Origin: Aquisphaera giovannonii
GTDB lineage: Bacteria; Planctomycetota; Planctomycetia; Isosphaerales; Isosphaeraceae
Length of the DNA: 64,000 nucleotides
Assembly (NCBI RefSeq): GCF_008087625.1
Contig: NZ_CP042997.1
Span: forward strand, 6,138,001-6,202,000
Direction of reading: 5' to 3'
This document shows positions 63,425-64,000 of the stretch, piece after piece. A model generated the notes under the pieces. It searched no databases. It had not been told where the DNA came from and saw nothing but the letters and a program-made list of their open reading frames with translations. Position numbers and translations under genes: made by a program. Within the stretch, counting starts at the first letter, position 1, and each line of letters starts with the position of its first letter.

Positions 63425-63826
63425 ATGGCGAAGCGGTCGGCGGACGTGACGGAGGCGGAGCTGGCGGTCCTCCAGGTGCTCTGGGAGGACGGCCCGGCGA
63501 CCGTGCGCCGGCTCGTGGAGCGGCTGTATCCGGCGGGCGGTCCCTCGGCGTCGCCCACGGTGCTGAAGCTGGTGGAGCGGCTGGAGGCCAAGGGTTGCGT
63601 CGCCCGGGACCGGGGCGGGCCGGTGCAGACGGTCCGCGCGACGGTGGGCCGCTCGGAGCTCATCAGCCGGCGGCTGAAGGGCCTGGCGGACGAGCTGGGC
63701 AACGGCACGCTGGCCTCGCTGCTGTCCCAGCTCGTGAAGGACGAGGGGCTAGGCCCGGCGGACCGCAAGGCGCTGCGCGACCTGGTGGACGGGTGGGACG
63801 AGCGTGGTCCGGGGCGCAAGGGCTGA
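63425..63826 (+). CDS. blaI: BlaI/MecI-type winged-helix repressor
   Basis: 133 residues from ATG 63425; an alternative ATG at 63365 lies inside the promoter and is rejected. Typical BlaI features: VTEAELAVLQVLWEDGPATV, SPTVLKLVERLEAKGCVARD (recognition region and wing) and a C-terminal dimerisation part with LASLLSQLVKDEGL. It dimerises, blocks its own promoter and is inactivated by the BlaR1-type peptidase encoded 21 bases downstream. In planctomycetes this pair rarely links to beta-lactamase; the regulated targets are not visible here. Confidence 0.93.
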   Translation: MAKRSADVTEAELAVLQVLWEDGPATVRRLVERLYPAGGPSASPTVLKLVERLEAKGCVARDRGGPVQTVRATVGRSELISRRLKGLADELGNGTLASLLSQLVKDEGLGPADRKALRDLVDGWDERGPGRKG

Positions 63827-63847
63827 CATCTCGCGGCGGAGCGTCCG

Positions 63848-64000
63848 ATGGAAGGCTTCCTGCAGGCGGTGATGGGCAACGCGGTGGCGGCGTCGATCCT
63901 GGCGCTGGCGGCGGCCGCCGCCGGGCGGGTGGACCGGAGGCCGCAGGTCGCGCACTGGCTCTGGGTGCTGGTCCTGCTGAAGCTGCTCACGCCGCCGCTG
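63848..64000 (+). CDS. BlaR1-type M56 peptidase (cut by window end)
   Basis: Only the first 51 codons are present: MEGFLQAVMGNAVAASILAL, AAAAAGRVDRRPQVAHWLWV and LVLLKLLTPPL, the first two membrane helices and the WxxxLLKLLTPP signature of the M56/BlaR1 family. GGAG lies about seven bases before ATG 63848. It is the sensor and protease partner of BlaI in the same operon. Confidence 0.88.
   Translation, partial: MEGFLQAVMGNAVAASILALAAAAAGRVDRRPQVAHWLWVLVLLKLLTPPL

Overview
The window reads as chromosome of a high-GC planctomycete, most likely Isosphaeraceae or a close relative (inference). Supporting families are DUF1559 pseudopilin-like proteins (two), a DUF1549/DUF1553 protein followed by a DUF1501 protein with a Tat signal, a PEP-CTERM protein, a BlaI/BlaR1 pair, a DUF3500 protein, tandem Rpn-type nucleases and very large secreted proteins. 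I saw no tRNA, rRNA, CRISPR array, complete IS element or phage module.

Layout. 1-8.4 kb: DUF1559 protein (cut by the window edge), a thioredoxin-fold DUF255 protein, a broken small gene, a small membrane protein, then ctpA-tsaD overlapping by 4 bases, a second DUF1559 gene and a small secreted protein. 8.7-15.5 kb: two giant secreted proteins, one made of carboxypeptidase-regulatory-like repeats, one unassigned. 15.8-18.1 kb: a GT-B glycosyltransferase translationally coupled to an EamA transporter. 18.3-19.8 kb: an SDR-TetR operon behind a clear sigma70-type promoter whose spacer is filled by a palindrome. 19.8-29.7 kb: a same-strand block of seven genes, SWIM zinc finger, HEAT-like, MoxR AAA+ ATPase, DUF5682, VWA, an unassigned 145-residue protein and a HEPN protein. 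The first five resemble the E. coli yehL/M/P/Q set; the last two are the most novel part of the window.

30-37 kb: a MEMO-family protein, a frameshifted DUF3500 gene, a GH71/GH99-like hydrolase tail to tail with a CBM9 protein. 35.8-41.0 kb: a hemB...hemL run carrying three mosaic Rpn nuclease paralogues between the two heme genes. 41.2-48.9 kb: RNase E/G with an exceptional insertion of roughly 575 residues inside its S1 domain, a DUF2344 protein, and a regulatory-type PTS (EI, HPr, IIA) headed by a ribosome hibernation factor. 49.2-54.5 kb: L-lactate permease, a small disordered protein, a YfcE-like phosphoesterase, a GlmU-like protein and a Uma2 protein. 54.6-61.0 kb: a secreted GH-A-like hydrolase and the DUF1549/DUF1501 pair. 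61-64 kb: gene-poor DNA with dispersed palindromic repeats, a PEP-CTERM protein, and blaI/blaR1 running off the end.

The sequence also shows small-scale decay: a one-base insertion in the HEPN gene, a one-base deletion in the DUF3500 gene and an in-frame TAA near the 5' end of a small gene. These could be real mutations or assembly errors. Two copies of a 97-99 bp palindromic element lie 36 kb apart in opposite orientation, one of them inside the SWIM/MoxR gene block.
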